Positions 4,225 through 5,379 of a DNA stretch of 5,379 nt are shown here, piece after piece. The notes under the pieces are model-generated. The model saw only the letters and a program-made list of their open reading frames with translations. It was not told the DNA's origin and made no database searches. Each line of letters starts with the position of its first letter. The stretch's first letter is position 1. Origin of the DNA: Prevotellaceae bacterium (GTDB lineage: Bacteria > Bacteroidota > Bacteroidia > Bacteroidales > Bacteroidaceae); contig JAJPZF010000192.1 of the NCBI GenBank assembly GCA_021204545.1, forward strand, positions 1 to 5,379, read 5' to 3'. The translations under genes were made by a program, and so were the position numbers.

Positions 4225-5379
4225 ATGGGAGCCTTCATCAACTTCTTCAGAAAGATAACCGGGCGCGGGGCCGCAGGGGTCCAGACGCGCTCCGCCGACA
4301 CGGCCAGCGCCGCGAGGCTCGGCGTGTACAGCCTTCTCAACCCGACATGGCCGGCCCTCAACATCCCGACGGTCTACCGCTGCGTCGAGGTCATAGCCGA
4401 CAGCGTGGCCGCGCTTCCGCTGAGGTGCCTCCGCTACAGCGGCGGCCGCTTCGTCGAGGACACGACCACCGACCTTCCCTATCTCCTCAACGTGCAGCCG
4501 GACAGCTACCTCTCCGCCCCGGACTTCTGGAAGATGGCCGTGCGTCATCTCCTTCTCAGGGGCAACGCCTACATCGTGCCGATCTACGGCGCGGCGGGCG
4601 ACGTGCTGCGCCTGGCGCTTCCCTCTCCGGGCTGCGTGAGCCACGACACCACGACCGACACCTACCGGATCAGCGACACGGTCTCCGGCGTGTACGGCAC
4701 CTTCGGCGAGGCGCAGGTCATCCACCTCAAGAACTTCAGCAACGACGGAAAGGCGGGGATCAGCACCCTCGCCCACGCCGCCAACACCATACGGATCGCC
4801 GGCACGGGCGGCTCCGAGATAGAGAACCGCTTCGCCAACGGCGGCCGCATCAAGGGCTTCGTGGGCAACGACACCACGACGAAGGGCTTCGGCGAGTACG
4901 CCGACAAGCAGCTGGAGCAGCTGGCCGTCGACGTCGACTCGCAGTTCAGGGCGGGCAAGGACATCGTGAGCCTTCCCGGGCAGGTGCACTTCGCCTCCGT
5001 GTCCCTCAGCTCGACGGACATGCAGTTCCTCGAGACGATGAAGTTCTCAAATCAGGAGATATGCCGCTTCTTCGGCGTTCCCCCCTCGTTCGTCTTCGCG
5101 GACACGTCCACCAACTACAAGAGTGCGGAGAACGCGCAGGCCATACTGCTGACGCAGACGGTCGGGCCGATCCTGAGAATGATCGAGGCCGAGCTTCTGA
5201 GAAAGCTGGTCCCGCCGACCCTGGCCTTCCGCCGCGCCTTCCGCTTCGACACGGAGAGCATGTTCGCCGCCGACCCGGCCGCCCGCGTGGCCTATCAGAA
5301 GGCCACCATCGAGGCGGGCCTCTACACGGTCAACGACTGGAGGCGCAGGGAGAACCGCGAGCCGGTCGAGGGCGGGGAC
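4225..5379 (+). CDS. HK97-family phage portal protein (3' end outside window)
   Basis: The frame is open for 385 codons to the window edge; full portals of this family have roughly 400-440 residues, so only the C-terminal tail should be missing. Family signatures in order: IPTVYRCVEVIADSVAALPL (48-67), LPYLLNVQPDSY (84-95), LLLRGNAYIVPIYG (109-122), VIHLKNFS (165-172), GKAGISTLAHAANTI (175-189), ENRFANGG (200-207), STDMQFLETMKFSNQEIC (263-280), FFGVPPSFVF (282-291), a YKSAE turn (298-302) and VNDWRRRENREPV (369-381). Twelve copies form the ring at one capsid vertex, through which terminase pumps DNA (established knowledge). ATG 4225 fits the normal amino terminus (MGAFINFFRK); the nearest SD-like sequence, GGTAGAGA at 4202-4209, is weak and somewhat distant. 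A prohead protease and major capsid gene would be expected just beyond the window. Confidence 0.97.
   Translation, partial: MGAFINFFRKITGRGAAGVQTRSADTASAARLGVYSLLNPTWPALNIPTVYRCVEVIADSVAALPLRCLRYSGGRFVEDTTTDLPYLLNVQPDSYLSAPDFWKMAVRHLLLRGNAYIVPIYGAAGDVLRLALPSPGCVSHDTTTDTYRISDTVSGVYGTFGEAQVIHLKNFSNDGKAGISTLAHAANTIRIAGTGGSEIENRFANGGRIKGFVGNDTTTKGFGEYADKQLEQLAVDVDSQFRAGKDIVSLPGQVHFASVSLSSTDMQFLETMKFSNQEICRFFGVPPSFVFADTSTNYKSAENAQAILLTQTVGPILRMIEAELLRKLVPPTLAFRRAFRFDTESMFAADPAARVAYQKATIEAGLYTVNDWRRRENREPVEGGD

Noticed and set aside
4093..4989. Reverse-strand reading frame opposite the portal gene
   Set aside because: The + strand encodes an unmistakable portal protein there; the reverse frame has no family signature.
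1..5379. CRISPR array, tRNA, transposase or attachment site
   Set aside because: No regularly spaced repeat array, cloverleaf-like segment, transposase motif or integrase-linked repeat was seen; the repeats found are short pairs within two gaps.

Overview
This 5.4 kb window is the DNA-packaging end of the late (structural) region of a tailed double-stranded-DNA phage or prophage. All genes lie on the + strand. In order they encode a 49-residue single-membrane-segment protein, a small ribbon-helix-helix (RHH) protein, an HNH endonuclease, a phospholipase-D-like (PLD-like) protein of unknown role, the terminase small subunit (TerS), the terminase large subunit (TerL), and an HK97-type portal protein cut by the right edge. 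HNH, TerS, TerL and portal in this order is typical of HK97-like cos phages (established knowledge). No integrase, repressor, host gene, tRNA or CRISPR array is visible, so integrated prophage and free phage cannot be told apart.

Host: the coding DNA is G+C-rich, with many AGG arginine and some ATA isoleucine codons. TerL, the HNH protein and the PLD-like protein resemble, from memory only, proteins of phages of gut Bacteroidales. The base composition would then suggest a high-GC member of that group or a related gut lineage. The strong AAGGAGG Shine-Dalgarno (SD) site before terS is not what one expects of most Bacteroidota. I treat the host as undetermined.

Layout: 2-151 is the small membrane protein. 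188-466 (RHH) and 463-822 (HNH) overlap by four bases and look translationally coupled. A terminator-like hairpin at 823-859 ends this first block. An A+T-rich island follows (about 860-976), with a perfect 16-bp palindrome, GAAATTT repeats and a 15-bp direct repeat. The PLD-like gene (to 1616), terS (1620-2315) and terL (2312-4054) are packed tightly. A second A+T-rich island (4055-4224) carries another perfect 16-bp palindrome and an 11-bp direct repeat. The portal gene starts at 4225 and is open at the window end.

Working together: TerS should recognise phage DNA and load TerL, TerL is the ATP-driven motor and nuclease, the HNH protein probably assists genome-end cleavage, and the portal is the capsid channel on which TerL docks. 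The PLD-like protein has no established role in this machine. It and the two related A+T-rich islands are the least explained parts of the window.
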